Positions 54,778 to 63,465 of a stretch of DNA of 64,000 nt are shown piece by piece (positions within the stretch are counted from its first letter, which is position 1; each line of letters opens with the position of its first letter). The translations under genes were made by a program, and so were the position numbers. Source of the stretch: Pseudogracilibacillus sp. (GTDB lineage Bacteria; Bacillota; Bacilli; Bacillales; Amphibacillaceae); the NCBI GenBank assembly GCA_026169815.1, contig JAPFDT010000038.1, positions 1 through 64,000 on the forward strand. Reading direction: 5' to 3'. Under the pieces are notes generated by a model. That model was not told the DNA's origin and made no database searches. It saw nothing but the letters and a program-made list of their open reading frames with translations.

Positions 54778-56013
54778 ATGACTAAAGAAAAAGTATTAAT
54801 TGTAGCAGTTAAAAAAGCTAGAACGACAGATCATCATTTCACAACATCTGTTGAAGAATTAGAATCACTTAGTCATACAGCGGGCGGAGATGTAATTGAA
54901 ATTGTGACACAAAATAGAATGCAAATTCATCCAGTAACTTATGTAGGTGAAGGAAAAGTAGATGAAATTCGTTTACTTATAGAACAACATGATATTGATT
55001 TAGTCATTGCGAATGATGAATTATCTCCTGCGCAATTACGGAACTTAAACGATCATTTTGAAGTGCGTGTCATTGATCGAAGTCAGCTAATTTTAGATAT
55101 TTTTGCTGCACGAGCAAAAACAAAGGAAGGGCAACTCCAAGTAGAGTTAGCTCAATTAGAATATATGTTACCACGTTTACACGGTATGGGACTCGTCTTA
55201 TCCCGTTTAGGTGGAGGAATTGGTACTAGAGGACCTGGTGAAACGAAACTTGAATCAGATCAACGTCATATTAGAAGAAGAATAGATGATATAAAACGTC
55301 GCTTGAAAGACGTTGTGAAACAAAGAGAGCAATATCGTAAACGAAGAAAACTAAATCAAGTATATCAAATTGCTATTATTGGTTATACGAATGCTGGTAA
55401 ATCGACTATTTTTAACCGTCTCACAGATGAATCCGCTTTAGAAGAAGATTTATTGTTTGCGACATTAGATCCATTAACTCGGAAAGTTAACTTACCATCA
55501 GGATTTGAATGTTTATTAACTGATACAGTTGGGTTTTTACAGGAATTACCAACTTCATTAATAGCCTCGTTTAAATCAACATTAGAAGAAGTGGCAGAAG
55601 CAGACCTGTTACTACATGTTGTTGATGCATCAAACGAAGGATATTTACAACAACAAGAAACAGTTTTAAATATTTTAAAAGAATTAGATGCAGATAAGTT
55701 ACCAATTTTAACAGTATATAATAAAGCCGATTTACTTGAAGACGAGTTTTTCCCAAGTTTACATCCAAACATTGTAATAAGTGCGTATAAGGAAGCAGAT
55801 CAAGAGGTATTATTACAAAGAATGGAACAAGTGTTAAAAGAGGAATGGGAACATTATTTTGTTTCATTAGAAGCGCATGAAGGTAGAACGATCCACCAAT
55901 TTGAAATGCAATCGATTATTGTAGAAAAAGCGTATAATGAAACAACGAATCAATATGATATAGAAGGATATATTGCACCAGATCATCCGTTACTAAGTAG
56001 AATAAAGGAGTAA
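54778..56013 (+). CDS. hflX: Ribosome-associated GTPase HflX
   Basis: HflX (YnbA) is a GTPase that splits or rescues stalled ribosomes. The 411-residue product has the N-terminal HflX domain ending in GGIGTRGPGETKLE, a coiled-coil (about 160-190), and a G domain with GYTNAGKST, DTVGFL and NKADL. I chose ATG 54778 because AAAAGGATG is upstream; an in-frame ATG at 54736 adds 14 residues without a matching signal. ynbB starts 10 bases after the stop. Confidence 0.94.
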   Translation: MTKEKVLIVAVKKARTTDHHFTTSVEELESLSHTAGGDVIEIVTQNRMQIHPVTYVGEGKVDEIRLLIEQHDIDLVIANDELSPAQLRNLNDHFEVRVIDRSQLILDIFAARAKTKEGQLQVELAQLEYMLPRLHGMGLVLSRLGGGIGTRGPGETKLESDQRHIRRRIDDIKRRLKDVVKQREQYRKRRKLNQVYQIAIIGYTNAGKSTIFNRLTDESALEEDLLFATLDPLTRKVNLPSGFECLLTDTVGFLQELPTSLIASFKSTLEEVAEADLLLHVVDASNEGYLQQQETVLNILKELDADKLPILTVYNKADLLEDEFFPSLHPNIVISAYKEADQEVLLQRMEQVLKEEWEHYFVSLEAHEGRTIHQFEMQSIIVEKAYNETTNQYDIEGYIAPDHPLLSRIKE

Positions 56014-56023
56014 GTAATTAACT

Positions 56024-57265
56024 ATGATAGACACATTAATAAACCGAGCAGAAAAAGATAGTGAAGCAAAATATATTGAAATTAACAAGATGGTGGAATA
56101 TAACCAACGACGTATGTTAGATGCATTTAAAGAAGAGCATGTAGGTGACCACCATTTTAGCTCAACAGACGGCTATGGCTATGATGATAGTGGAAGAGAT
56201 GTACTAGAAGCAGTTTATGCAAAAGTGTTTGGGGGCGAAGATGCACTTGTAAGACCCCAAATTGTTTCAGGTACCCATGCTATTTCAACAGCCTTATTCT
56301 CTTTATTACGTCCAGGCGATGAACTTCTATACATTACAGGAAGTCCATACGATACTTTAGAAGAAGTAATTGGTAAACGCGGAAATGAAGCTGGATCATT
56401 AAAAGAATTACAAGTAACATATGATGAAGTTGCTTTGACAAACGACAATAGCGTTGATTTTCCAGGAATTAAACAAGCGATTAAACCAGAGACAAAAGTA
56501 ATTGGTATTCAACGGTCGAAAGGGTATGAAGATCGTCCTTCATTTACTATCGCTGAAATAAAGGAAATGGTCGATTATGTAAAATCAATTAGAGAAGATT
56601 TAATTATTTTTGTAGATAATTGTTATGGGGAATTTGTTGAAGTAGAAGAACCTTTACATGTTGGAGCAGACATTATTGCTGGATCACTTATTAAAAACCC
56701 TGGAGGTGGATTAGTACGTGCTGGTGGTTATATTGCTGGAAATGAAGCGCTGATTCATAATGCGGCAAACCGTTTAACTGCACCTGGTTTAGGGAAAGAG
56801 ACAGGGGCAACCTTGCACATGTTACAGGAAATGTTTCAAGGCTTTTTCCTAGCACCTCATGTCGTTGGTGAAGCTTTAAAAGGGGCTGTATTCACTGCTA
56901 GATTAATGGAATTATTAAATATTAAATCCACACCACATTATTTAGACGAAAGAACAGATATTATTCAGTCGATGACTTTTGAGGACGAAGAGATGATGAT
57001 TGCTTTTTGCCAAACGATTCAAGCGAATTCGCCAATCAATTCATATGTCGCTCCATATCCTAGTGAGATGCCTGGTTATGATGAGAAAGTTATTATGGCA
57101 GCAGGTACGTTTATTCAAGGTTCTAGTATCGAATTATCGATTGATGGTCCAATTAAGCCTCCTTATATTGCCTTTATGCAAGGTGGTTTAACCTATGCTC
57201 ACGTTAAAATTGCCATAAGTGAAACGGTAAAACAATTAGTAGAACAAAAGTTTATTAACATCTGA
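56024..57265 (+). CDS. ynbB: Methionine gamma-lyase family protein YnbB
   Basis: The 413-residue product belongs to the PLP-dependent Met_gamma_lyase / aluminium-resistance family (YnbB). Visible landmarks are FSSTDGYGYDDSGRD, the VDNCYGEF segment and the PLP-lysine region SLIKNPGGGLV. The substrate is not established for Bacillus; a C-S lyase role is inferred from the fold. It is 10 bases behind hflX, as in Bacillus subtilis, but lexA rather than glnR-glnA follows. Its stop codon TGA is the first triplet of inverted-repeat copy D. Confidence 0.88.
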   Translation: MIDTLINRAEKDSEAKYIEINKMVEYNQRRMLDAFKEEHVGDHHFSSTDGYGYDDSGRDVLEAVYAKVFGGEDALVRPQIVSGTHAISTALFSLLRPGDELLYITGSPYDTLEEVIGKRGNEAGSLKELQVTYDEVALTNDNSVDFPGIKQAIKPETKVIGIQRSKGYEDRPSFTIAEIKEMVDYVKSIREDLIIFVDNCYGEFVEVEEPLHVGADIIAGSLIKNPGGGLVRAGGYIAGNEALIHNAANRLTAPGLGKETGATLHMLQEMFQGFFLAPHVVGEALKGAVFTARLMELLNIKSTPHYLDERTDIIQSMTFEDEEMMIAFCQTIQANSPINSYVAPYPSEMPGYDEKVIMAAGTFIQGSSIELSIDGPIKPPYIAFMQGGLTYAHVKIAISETVKQLVEQKFINI

Positions 57266-57331
57266 CGCAATTTTATAACTTATATTTAGCGTTTTAAACT
57301 CGAACTTTACGTTTAGATGGAAATTGAGTCA
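57263..57331 (-). repeat. Inverted-repeat (MITE-like) element, copy D
   Basis: A 69-base element in the reverse orientation relative to A and C. Its ends are TGACGCAATTTTAT (57263-57276) and the complement of TGACTCAATTTCC (57319-57331). The complement of 57301-57314 reads AAACGTAAAGTTCG, identical to the core of copy A and exactly 24 bases from the end repeat. It overlaps the ynbB stop codon. Confidence 0.68.
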
Positions 57332-57335
57332 TTTA

Positions 57336-57385
57336 AAAAAACATTGGAAAAATCTTTTTAACGTAAGATTTCTCCAATGTTTTTA
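57336..57385. terminator. Bidirectional terminator between ynbB and lexA
   Basis: A long, nearly perfect stem (about 57336-57357 with 57364-57384) with A and T runs at its ends, between convergent genes. Confidence 0.88.
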
Positions 57386-57395
57386 TTACTACTTT

Positions 57396-58016
57396 TTATG
57401 ATATTTTACGTGATAAACTAACTACTTTACCTAAGATGGCAACATTTTGTAATAATAAAGGTTCCATTGAATCATTTTCGGGTTGAAGTCTTATATGATC
57501 GGCTTCTTTATAAAAGCGTTTAACCGTTGCTTCATCTTCATCAGTTAATGCAACTACAATATCACCATTTTCTGCAGTTGATTGTTGTTTAACAACGACG
57601 CTATCACCATCAAGAATGCCGGCATTGATCATACTATCTCCTTCAATTACTAAAATGAATAAATGATCATCAGAATGTGCAATTGAACTAGGGATAGGCG
57701 TATATTCTTCAATGTTTTCTACTGCTGTAATTGGCGCACCAGCAGTTACTTTACCGACAACAGGAACATATAAGGCAGTGTCTTTCGATACTTCTGTATA
57801 AGATTCATCTAATATTTCAATGGCTCTTGGTTTAGTTGGATCGCGTCTAATGTATCCTTTACTTTCAATTCGTGATAAATGTCCGTGTACAGTAGAGCTA
57901 GAAGCTAATCCTACTGCTTTGGCAATTTCTCTAACTGAAGGTGGATAGCCTTTCAAATCAACTTCATTGCAGATAAAGTCATAAATCATTTGTTGACGCT
58001 TTGAAAGCTTTTGCAT
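57396..58016 (-). CDS. lexA: LexA repressor
   Basis: LexA represses the SOS regulon and cleaves itself when RecA is activated. The 206-residue product has the winged helix DNA-binding domain (about 1-70), the self-cleavage site A92-G93 (VTAGAPI), and the catalytic S128 (EGDSMINAG) and K166 (ATVKRFY). I chose ATG at 58016 because GAGGTG precedes it on the minus strand; a longer frame adds three residues. In Bacillus subtilis yneA is divergent from lexA; here ynzC is. Confidence 0.97.
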   Translation of the reverse strand: MQKLSKRQQMIYDFICNEVDLKGYPPSVREIAKAVGLASSSTVHGHLSRIESKGYIRRDPTKPRAIEILDESYTEVSKDTALYVPVVGKVTAGAPITAVENIEEYTPIPSSIAHSDDHLFILVIEGDSMINAGILDGDSVVVKQQSTAENGDIVVALTDEDEATVKRFYKEADHIRLQPENDSMEPLLLQNVAILGKVVSLSRKIS

Positions 58017-58047
58017 CAAGCACACCTCACTATATAATATTACTTTA

Positions 58048-58085
58048 AGTGTAGCATGTTAAGGTTCAAAGTCAAACATAAGTTC
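58048..58085 (-). promoter_or_regulatory. lexA promoter with overlapping SOS-like box
   Basis: On the minus strand TTGACT (58070-58075) and TACACT (58048-58053) are 16 bases apart. GAACTTATGTTT (58074-58085) matches the Bacillus SOS core GAAC-N4-GTTC at seven of eight positions and overlaps the -35, consistent with LexA autorepression. Confidence 0.6.
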
Positions 58086-58243
58086 TGTTTTTGACTTTCA
58101 GCATACAAAAACTTGAAACAACTTATTTGAAAGCATAATATTAGGAATGGACATTGTCATTTAAATCAACTTATTATATTCTTATCTGAAAATGTAGTAT
58201 AATAATTTTATATGCCCACTTTTATAATGATGAGGTGATAAAA

Positions 58244-58474
58244 ATGATGTCGAAAGAGAAGTTATCGCGAATAAATGACCTCGCAAAAAAAGCAAAAGCA
58301 GATGGATTAAGTACAGATGAAAAAAAAGAACAAACTGCTTTAAGAGAAGAATATTTACAAAATATAAGAAAGTCGTTTACTAACCAATTATCTTCGGTAA
58401 AAGTAATAGATCCTGAAGGAAACGACGTAACACCAGATAAAGTAAAACAGTTGAAAAACAAAGATAAAAAATAA
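58244..58474 (+). CDS. ynzC: DUF896 protein YnzC
   Basis: A 76-residue helical protein of the DUF896 family (SOS response-associated YnzC type): an N-terminal helical hairpin with KLSRINDLAKKAK, then LREEYLQNIR and a short C-terminal part. Function is unknown. I chose ATG 58244 with TGAGGTGATA upstream; a GTG at 58235 overlaps that sequence. TATAAT at 58198-58203 is a probable -10. In Bacillus subtilis it follows yneA-yneB; those are absent. Confidence 0.9.
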   Translation: MMSKEKLSRINDLAKKAKADGLSTDEKKEQTALREEYLQNIRKSFTNQLSSVKVIDPEGNDVTPDKVKQLKNKDKK

Positions 58475-58506
58475 TTAATCATTACATAATTTGAAAGGGA
58501 GATTTC

Positions 58507-60507
58507 ATGCATACATCAATTGAACAACAATCTATTAATGCAATTCGTACATTATCTATCGACGCTATCGAGAAGGCTAATTCAGGTCACCCTGGCTTAC
58601 CAATGGGTGCAGCACCTATGGCTTATACATTGTTTACAGAGTTTATGAATCATAATCCCAAACACTCAAAATGGTTTAACCGTGACCGTTTTGTTTTGTC
58701 GGCTGGACACGGGTCAATGCTATTATATAGTTTACTTCACTTATCAGGCTATGATGTGACAATTGACGATTTAAAATCATTCCGTCAGTGGCAATCAAGA
58801 ACACCAGGTCATCCAGAAGTATTAGATACAGATGGTGTTGAAGCAACTACTGGACCTCTTGGACAGGGTGTTTCAATGGCAGTAGGTATGGCAATGGCTG
58901 AAGCACATTTAGCAGCGAAATATAATAAAGATAATTTTCCAATAGTTGACCATTACACATACAGCCTAGTAGGTGATGGTGATATTATGGAAGGAATTTC
59001 ACATGAAGCTGCTTCATTAGCAGGTCATTTAGCGTTAGATAAACTAATTGTTTTATATGATTCAAACGATATTTCACTAGATGGCGATCTTGATCGTTCA
59101 TTTTCAGATAATACAGAGCAACGTTTTGAAGCATATGGATGGCAAGTTATCCGTGTTGAAGATGGAAATGATCTAGCAGAACTAAACGCAGCGATTAAAG
59201 CGGGACAAGCAAATACGACTCAACCAACATTGATTGAAATAAAAACAATTATTGGATACGGGTCTCCAAATAAATCAAATTCGTCAGCTTCTCATGGTGC
59301 ACCTCTAGGTGAAGATGAAGCAATTTTAACGAAAGAGTATTACAAGTGGGAACATGAACCTTTCCACGTAACAGAAGAAGTATATAATGATTTCGCTGAA
59401 AAAGTTCAGAAAAATGGTGCAGAAAAAGAAGCAAACTGGAATGAACTATTCGAACAATATAAAGAACAGTATCCAGCTTTAGCAGAAGAATTAACAGTTG
59501 CAATTGCAAATGAACTACCTGAAAACTGGGATCAAGATTTACCAACATATGAAGCAGGTAAAGACACATTAGCAACTCGTGCATCATCAAGTGATATGAT
59601 TAACGCTATTTCGAAAACTGTTCCAAGTTTATTTGGGGGAAGTGCTGATTTAGCTAGTTCAAATAATACGATGATGCAAGAAGCCGAAGATTTTACAAAA
59701 GATAATAAAGCAGGAAGAAATATTTGGTTTGGTGTTCGTGAATTTGCTATGGGTGCAGCTTTAAATGGTATGGCATTACATGGCGGATTAAAAGTATATG
59801 GCGGAACGTTCTTTGTATTCAGTGACTATGTACGTCCAGCAATTCGTTTATCAGCAATTATGAATGCACCAGTAACATATGTCTTTACACACGATTCAAT
59901 TGCGGTAGGAGAAGATGGACCAACACACGAACCTGTAGAGCAATTAGCATCTTTAAGAGCTATGCCTAATTTATCTGTTGTTCGTCCAGCAGATGGTAAT
60001 GAAACGAATGCTGCATGGAGATTATCATTAGAAGCAACAGAGCAACCAACTGCATTAGTGTTAACACGTCAAGGTTTACCAACATTAGAAAATACGGTAG
60101 CAAATGCTTATGAAGGTGTGAAGCGAGGCGCTTATGTAATTAGTGATGCGGAACATAAAGCTGAAGCGATTATTTTAGCAACAGGTTCTGAAGTGAGCCT
60201 AGCAATTGAAGCACAACAAGCACTTAAAGAAGACAATATAGATGTTCGTGTCGTTAGTATGCCTTCATGGGATCGCTTTGAAAAACAAGACGAATCTTAC
60301 AAGAATGACGTAATCCCAGCAGATATTAAAAATCGTGTAGCAGTTGAAATGGCCTCTACTCTAGGATGGGATCGATATATTGGAGATGCAGGTAAAGTAA
60401 TTGGTATTGACATGTTTGGAGCTTCTGCCCCAGGTGGAACAGTTATTGAACAATATGGTTTCACTGTAGAAAATGTTGTAAATCAAGTAAAATCATTATT
60501 ACAATAA
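58507..60507 (+). CDS. tkt: Transketolase
   Basis: Transketolase moves two-carbon units between sugar phosphates in the pentose phosphate pathway, with thiamine diphosphate. The 666-residue product has [12 protein letters not shown], the thiamine motif [13 protein letters not shown] ending in LYDSND, and the pyrimidine-domain signature [16 protein letters not shown]. Length is normal. It starts 32 bases after ynzC with GAAAGGGAG upstream and no promoter between, so co-transcription is likely. Confidence 0.97.
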   Translation: MHTSIEQQSINAIRTLSIDAIEKANSGHPGLPMGAAPMAYTLFTEFMNHNPKHSKWFNRDRFVLSAGHGSMLLYSLLHLSGYDVTIDDLKSFRQWQSRTPGHPEVLDTDGVEATTGPLGQGVSMAVGMAMAEAHLAAKYNKDNFPIVDHYTYSLVGDGDIMEGISHEAASLAGHLALDKLIVLYDSNDISLDGDLDRSFSDNTEQRFEAYGWQVIRVEDGNDLAELNAAIKAGQANTTQPTLIEIKTIIGYGSPNKSNSSASHGAPLGEDEAILTKEYYKWEHEPFHVTEEVYNDFAEKVQKNGAEKEANWNELFEQYKEQYPALAEELTVAIANELPENWDQDLPTYEAGKDTLATRASSSDMINAISKTVPSLFGGSADLASSNNTMMQEAEDFTKDNKAGRNIWFGVREFAMGAALNGMALHGGLKVYGGTFFVFSDYVRPAIRLSAIMNAPVTYVFTHDSIAVGEDGPTHEPVEQLASLRAMPNLSVVRPADGNETNAAWRLSLEATEQPTALVLTRQGLPTLENTVANAYEGVKRGAYVISDAEHKAEAIILATGSEVSLAIEAQQALKEDNIDVRVVSMPSWDRFEKQDESYKNDVIPADIKNRVAVEMASTLGWDRYIGDAGKVIGIDMFGASAPGGTVIEQYGFTVENVVNQVKSLLQ

Positions 60508-60514
60508 ATTTAGA

Positions 60515-60543
60515 TTGTTTTATTGCCAATAATTGTTTATACT
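60515..60543 (+). promoter_or_regulatory. Sigma-A-type promoter of yneF
   Basis: TTGTTT at 60515-60520 and TATACT at 60538-60543 with a 17-base spacer, 34 bases before yneF. Confidence 0.55.
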
Positions 60544-60577
60544 GTTAAAGGAATGATTTTAAGGAGGAAGCTGTTTC

Positions 60578-60802
60578 ATGTCAACAATTTGGGTAATTCT
60601 TATCGCAATTATTGCTTTAATAGCAGGAGCTGCACTTGGTTTCTTTTTCGCTAGAAAATATATGATGGACTATTTAAAAAAGAACCCTCCAATTAATGAA
60701 CAAATGTTACGTACATTAATGATGCAAATGGGTCAAAAACCAAGTCAAAAGAAAATCAATCAAATGATGCGAGCTATGAGTAATCAAGTCGATAAAAAAT
60801 AG
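60578..60802 (+). CDS. yneF: UPF0154 membrane protein YneF
   Basis: A 74-residue protein with one N-terminal membrane helix (about residues 3-24) and a basic cytoplasmic part with the family motif [24 protein letters not shown]-like; this is the UPF0154 family (YneF), function unknown. AAGGAGGAAG precedes ATG 60578. In Bacillus subtilis sirA lies between tkt and yneF; it is absent here. Confidence 0.93.
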   Translation: MSTIWVILIAIIALIAGAALGFFFARKYMMDYLKKNPPINEQMLRTLMMQMGQKPSQKKINQMMRAMSNQVDKK

Positions 60803-60865
60803 CTTGGCTTGTATAAATACTGTCCTTTAAATCAATTTTGACAGTTGTCTAGAGAAGCCAATGAT

Positions 60866-60919
60866 AAAATCACTAGCTAGATAAGGATGTAGTTTCTTAT
60901 TGCTAGTGATTTTTGTTTT
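60866..60919 (+). terminator. Terminator of yneF
   Basis: A 12-bp perfect outer stem (60866-60877 with 60902-60913) with further pairing inside (ATAAG/CTTAT) and a T-rich tail. Confidence 0.88.
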
Positions 60920-60959
60920 AGGATAAATCTAAAGTGACAGTACTAAATGAACGATTGTT

Positions 60960-60988
60960 TTGTATCTATTTAAGAAAATTGATATGAT
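60960..60988 (+). promoter_or_regulatory. Sigma-A-type promoter of msrAB
   Basis: TTGTAT at 60960-60965 and TATGAT at 60983-60988 with a 17-base spacer, 71 bases before msrAB. Confidence 0.55.
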
Positions 60989-61059
60989 GAATTATATACA
61001 AACATTAAAAGTAAATGATTGGGTAGGATAAATAGGTAAATAAATGAAGGAGGATATAA

Positions 61060-62019
61060 ATGAGTGAACAACTAGAGAAGGCAACATTTGCAGGTGGTTG
61101 TTTTTGGTGTATGGTAGAACCATTTGATGAAAGACCAGGTATTAAAAGTGTCATCTCAGGTTATACAGGCGGGCACACGGAAAATCCGACATACGAAGAA
61201 GTATGCTCCAACACAACAGGACACGTTGAGGCAGTTCAAATAACATATGATCCAGCAATTGTTGCGTATAAAGATTTAGTAGAATTATATTGGCAACAAA
61301 TTGATCCTACTGATGCTGGTGGACAATTTCACGATCGCGGTGAATCATACCAAACTGCAATTTTCTATCATAATGATGAACAGAAACAAATTGCAGAATC
61401 ATCTAAACAAGAACTACAAGATAGTGGTAAGTTTAAGAAAGAAATAGTAGTGCCAATTTTGGCAGCAGAGACATTTTATGAAGCGGAAGAGGCACATCAA
61501 TATTATTATAAGCGAAATCAATTGCATTATCGAGCCTATAAAAAAGGGTCAGGTAGAGCACAGTTTATTGAAGATAATTGGACAAAGCAATATGATAAAG
61601 CAGAGTTGAAACAACGTCTTACACCAGAACAATATCATGTAACACAAGAAGATGGCACAGAACGACCTTTTCAGAATGCGTATTGGAATAATGAAAAAGA
61701 AGGTATATATGTTGATATTGTATCTGGTGAAGTATTATTTTCAACAAAGGATCAATATGATGCAAATTGTGGTTGGCCAAGTTTTACAAAACCACTCGTA
61801 TCACAACATGTAACCGAACATTTAGATACAACTGCTGGGATGATTCGGACAGAAGTAAGAAGTAAAAATGCTAATTCACATTTAGGACATGTATTTGAAG
61901 ATGGACCTACTGATAAAGGTGGATTACGATATTGTATGAACTCAGCTGCCATGCATTTTATTGAAAAAGAAGATTTAGAAAAAGAAGGTTACGGACAATA
62001 TAGATATTTATTTGACTAA
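61060..62019 (+). CDS. msrAB: Fused methionine sulfoxide reductase MsrA-MsrB
   Basis: A bifunctional repair enzyme that reduces both S- and R-methionine sulfoxides. The 319-residue product has an MsrA domain (about 1-165) with the catalytic C14 in GGCFWC and an MsrB domain (about 175-319) with the catalytic C292 in RYCMNSAAM. The zinc-binding CxxC pairs of many MsrB proteins are replaced ([13 protein letters not shown]), so the MsrB half should be zinc-free. AAGGAGGA precedes ATG 61060. In Bacillus subtilis MsrA and MsrB are separate proteins. Confidence 0.96.
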   Translation: MSEQLEKATFAGGCFWCMVEPFDERPGIKSVISGYTGGHTENPTYEEVCSNTTGHVEAVQITYDPAIVAYKDLVELYWQQIDPTDAGGQFHDRGESYQTAIFYHNDEQKQIAESSKQELQDSGKFKKEIVVPILAAETFYEAEEAHQYYYKRNQLHYRAYKKGSGRAQFIEDNWTKQYDKAELKQRLTPEQYHVTQEDGTERPFQNAYWNNEKEGIYVDIVSGEVLFSTKDQYDANCGWPSFTKPLVSQHVTEHLDTTAGMIRTEVRSKNANSHLGHVFEDGPTDKGGLRYCMNSAAMHFIEKEDLEKEGYGQYRYLFD

Positions 62020-62047
62020 CATAATAGAATAGACAAGGGGAGATAAT

Positions 62048-62251
62048 GTGCTGCATCTAACGTGGGATGAACCAAAAGTTATTAAGCAAGTCACTTGTGT
62101 GCAAAATAAAGCGAAAAAATATTCAGTTGATACGATGCTAACTGAAGGAAAAAAATATGATGTGATTAATGAAACAGATGAATTTATTTTTGTCATTGAT
62201 AATAGTAACCGAGTAGCAGGTTATTACAAAGAATATTTTTCTGTCGATTAA
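62048..62251 (+). CDS. DUF6501 family small protein
   Basis: A 67-residue soluble protein that resembles the DUF6501 family of Bacillaceae: an N-terminal HLTWDEPKVIKQVTC segment, then VINETDEFIFVIDNS and GYYKEYF, a pattern of beta strands. Function unknown. The start is GTG 62048 with AAGGGGAGAT upstream, 28 bases after msrAB, so it is probably on the same transcript. Confidence 0.75.
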   Translation: MLHLTWDEPKVIKQVTCVQNKAKKYSVDTMLTEGKKYDVINETDEFIFVIDNSNRVAGYYKEYFSVD

Positions 62252-62256
62252 TTAAT

Positions 62257-62339
62257 TGAATCAATTTCATAATAGGTTCTATCATCTAAACATAAAGTTC
62301 GTTTTTTTTGATACTAAAAAGAATCATGAAATTGATTCA
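62257..62339 (+). repeat. Inverted-repeat (MITE-like) element, copy C
   Basis: An 83-base element with perfect 14-bp ends TGAATCAATTTCAT (62257-62270) and its complement (62326-62339), identical to copies A and B. The core AAACATAAAGTTCG at 62288-62301 is 24 bases from the right end repeat, as in A and D. Compared with A it lacks the middle section. Confidence 0.72.
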
Positions 62340-62354
62340 GTTATGGAACAAATT

Positions 62355-62391
62355 AAAAAGACTATCTTCTAAACAAGAGGATAGTCTTTTT
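62355..62391. terminator. Bidirectional terminator downstream of yqgW
   Basis: A 12-bp perfect stem (62355-62366 with 62380-62391) with a 13-base loop, A5 on the left and T5 on the right. It can end yqgW on the minus strand and the msrAB transcript on the plus strand. Confidence 0.85.
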
Positions 62392-62411
62392 ACTATGTTG
62401 CAATATGTATC

Positions 62412-62591
62412 TTATGAACAAAAACCAACGTCTGTTAGGCTACAGATGATCGTTGCAATTGAGAAGAAACCAAAGCTTAATGCTGAAGCTCCCGCAAATA
62501 GTATAGCTAAATAATTTTTAATTTTAAGCTGTTTGAAAAGTGATACAACCGATAGTAATGCAACGACTAATAGAATAATTGCTAAAACCAT
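62412..62591 (-). CDS. yqgW: DUF2759 membrane protein YqgW
   Basis: A 59-residue protein read on the minus strand: MVLAIILLVVALLSVVSLFK, then a polar turn QLKIKN, then a second helix (about 28-50) and a short CSLTDVGFCS tail. Two membrane segments, size and position beside the yqgX gene match the DUF2759 family (YqgW), function unknown. TAAGGAGGAT (62601-62610, minus strand) is a perfect ribosome binding site 10 bases before the ATG. An overlapping plus-strand frame at 62308-62514 has no start signal and is rejected. Confidence 0.88.
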   Translation of the reverse strand: MVLAIILLVVALLSVVSLFKQLKIKNYLAILFAGASALSFGFFSIATIICSLTDVGFCS

Positions 62592-62754
62592 TTTAATTAC
62601 ATCCTCCTTAAGTACATGTTAGAATGAAAAAAGATGTTCTTCGTTATATGTATCGTATGTTTATACATAACTAATATACATTTTATATGAAAGAGCTTAA
62701 TTTGTCGAGTCATATTCATTTAATTTAAATAAAATAATTATTGGAGGCAACAAA

Positions 62755-63396
62755 ATGAAAATTGAAACATTACCATTAGGACCACTTGGTACGAACTGTT
62801 ATATTTTAAGTAAAAATGATAAATGCTTAATCGTTGACCCAGGTGGAGATGCACATATTATAAAAGAATTCGTAAGTGCAAATAATATAACACCAGAAGC
62901 TATCTTGCTTACACATGCACATTTTGACCATATGGGTGCAGTAGAGGACGTTAGAAATATGTATCAAATAGATGTCTATTTACATGAGGCGGAAAAAGAT
63001 TGGTTAGAAAACCCAGAATTAAATCGTTCGATACTTTTTTTAGGTGATGGTGCTGGTTATCAAACGAAGGCGCCTGATCATTTGTTAGAACCAGGTGAAT
63101 TACATATTGCTGATTTTGTTATGGAAGTTATTCATACACCAGGTCATTCACCAGGAAGTGTCACTTTTATTTTTAAAGATGCGAACGTGATTGTAAGTGG
63201 AGATGTTTTGTTTCAAAGAGGCATTGGACGAACTGACTTACCAGATGGAAGTATTGAACAATTAGCCAATAGTATTGTAACAAAACTTTATACGTTAGAT
63301 GATAATTGTGTTGTCTATCCTGGACATGGACCAGCAACCACAATAGGGGAAGAAAAACAATTAAACCCTTTTACAAGACAGTTTTATAATGAGTGA
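62755..63396 (+). CDS. yqgX: MBL-fold metallohydrolase YqgX
   Basis: A 213-residue metallo-beta-lactamase-fold hydrolase of the glyoxalase II-like group. The zinc motif is HAHFDH (THAHFDHMGAV, about residues 54-64), with further ligands in HTPGHSPGS, SGDVLF and PGHGPAT. The natural substrate is unproven; thiol-ester hydrolysis is the family expectation. TTGGAGGCAA precedes ATG 62755. yqgW, divergent, is its usual neighbour. Confidence 0.93.
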   Translation: MKIETLPLGPLGTNCYILSKNDKCLIVDPGGDAHIIKEFVSANNITPEAILLTHAHFDHMGAVEDVRNMYQIDVYLHEAEKDWLENPELNRSILFLGDGAGYQTKAPDHLLEPGELHIADFVMEVIHTPGHSPGSVTFIFKDANVIVSGDVLFQRGIGRTDLPDGSIEQLANSIVTKLYTLDDNCVVYPGHGPATTIGEEKQLNPFTRQFYNE

Positions 63397-63406
63397 AAAA
63401 TAAATT

Positions 63407-63450
63407 ATCAGGTAGAGACTATGGTACATTTTTTCTAGTCTCTACCTGAT
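63407..63450. terminator. Inverted repeat between convergent yqgX and comGG
   Basis: A 14-bp perfect stem (63407-63420 with 63437-63450) with a 16-base loop containing T6. There is no T tract after the right arm, but on the minus strand the stem is followed by AATTTATTTTT, so it more likely ends the comG operon. Confidence 0.7.
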
Positions 63451-63465
63451 GATGATAGTGTGTAG

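Noticed and set aside
62308-62514. Plus-strand reading frame of 68 codons
   Set aside because: It starts inside repeat copy C, has no ribosome binding site, runs through a terminator stem and is antisense to yqgW, which has a perfect ribosome binding site.
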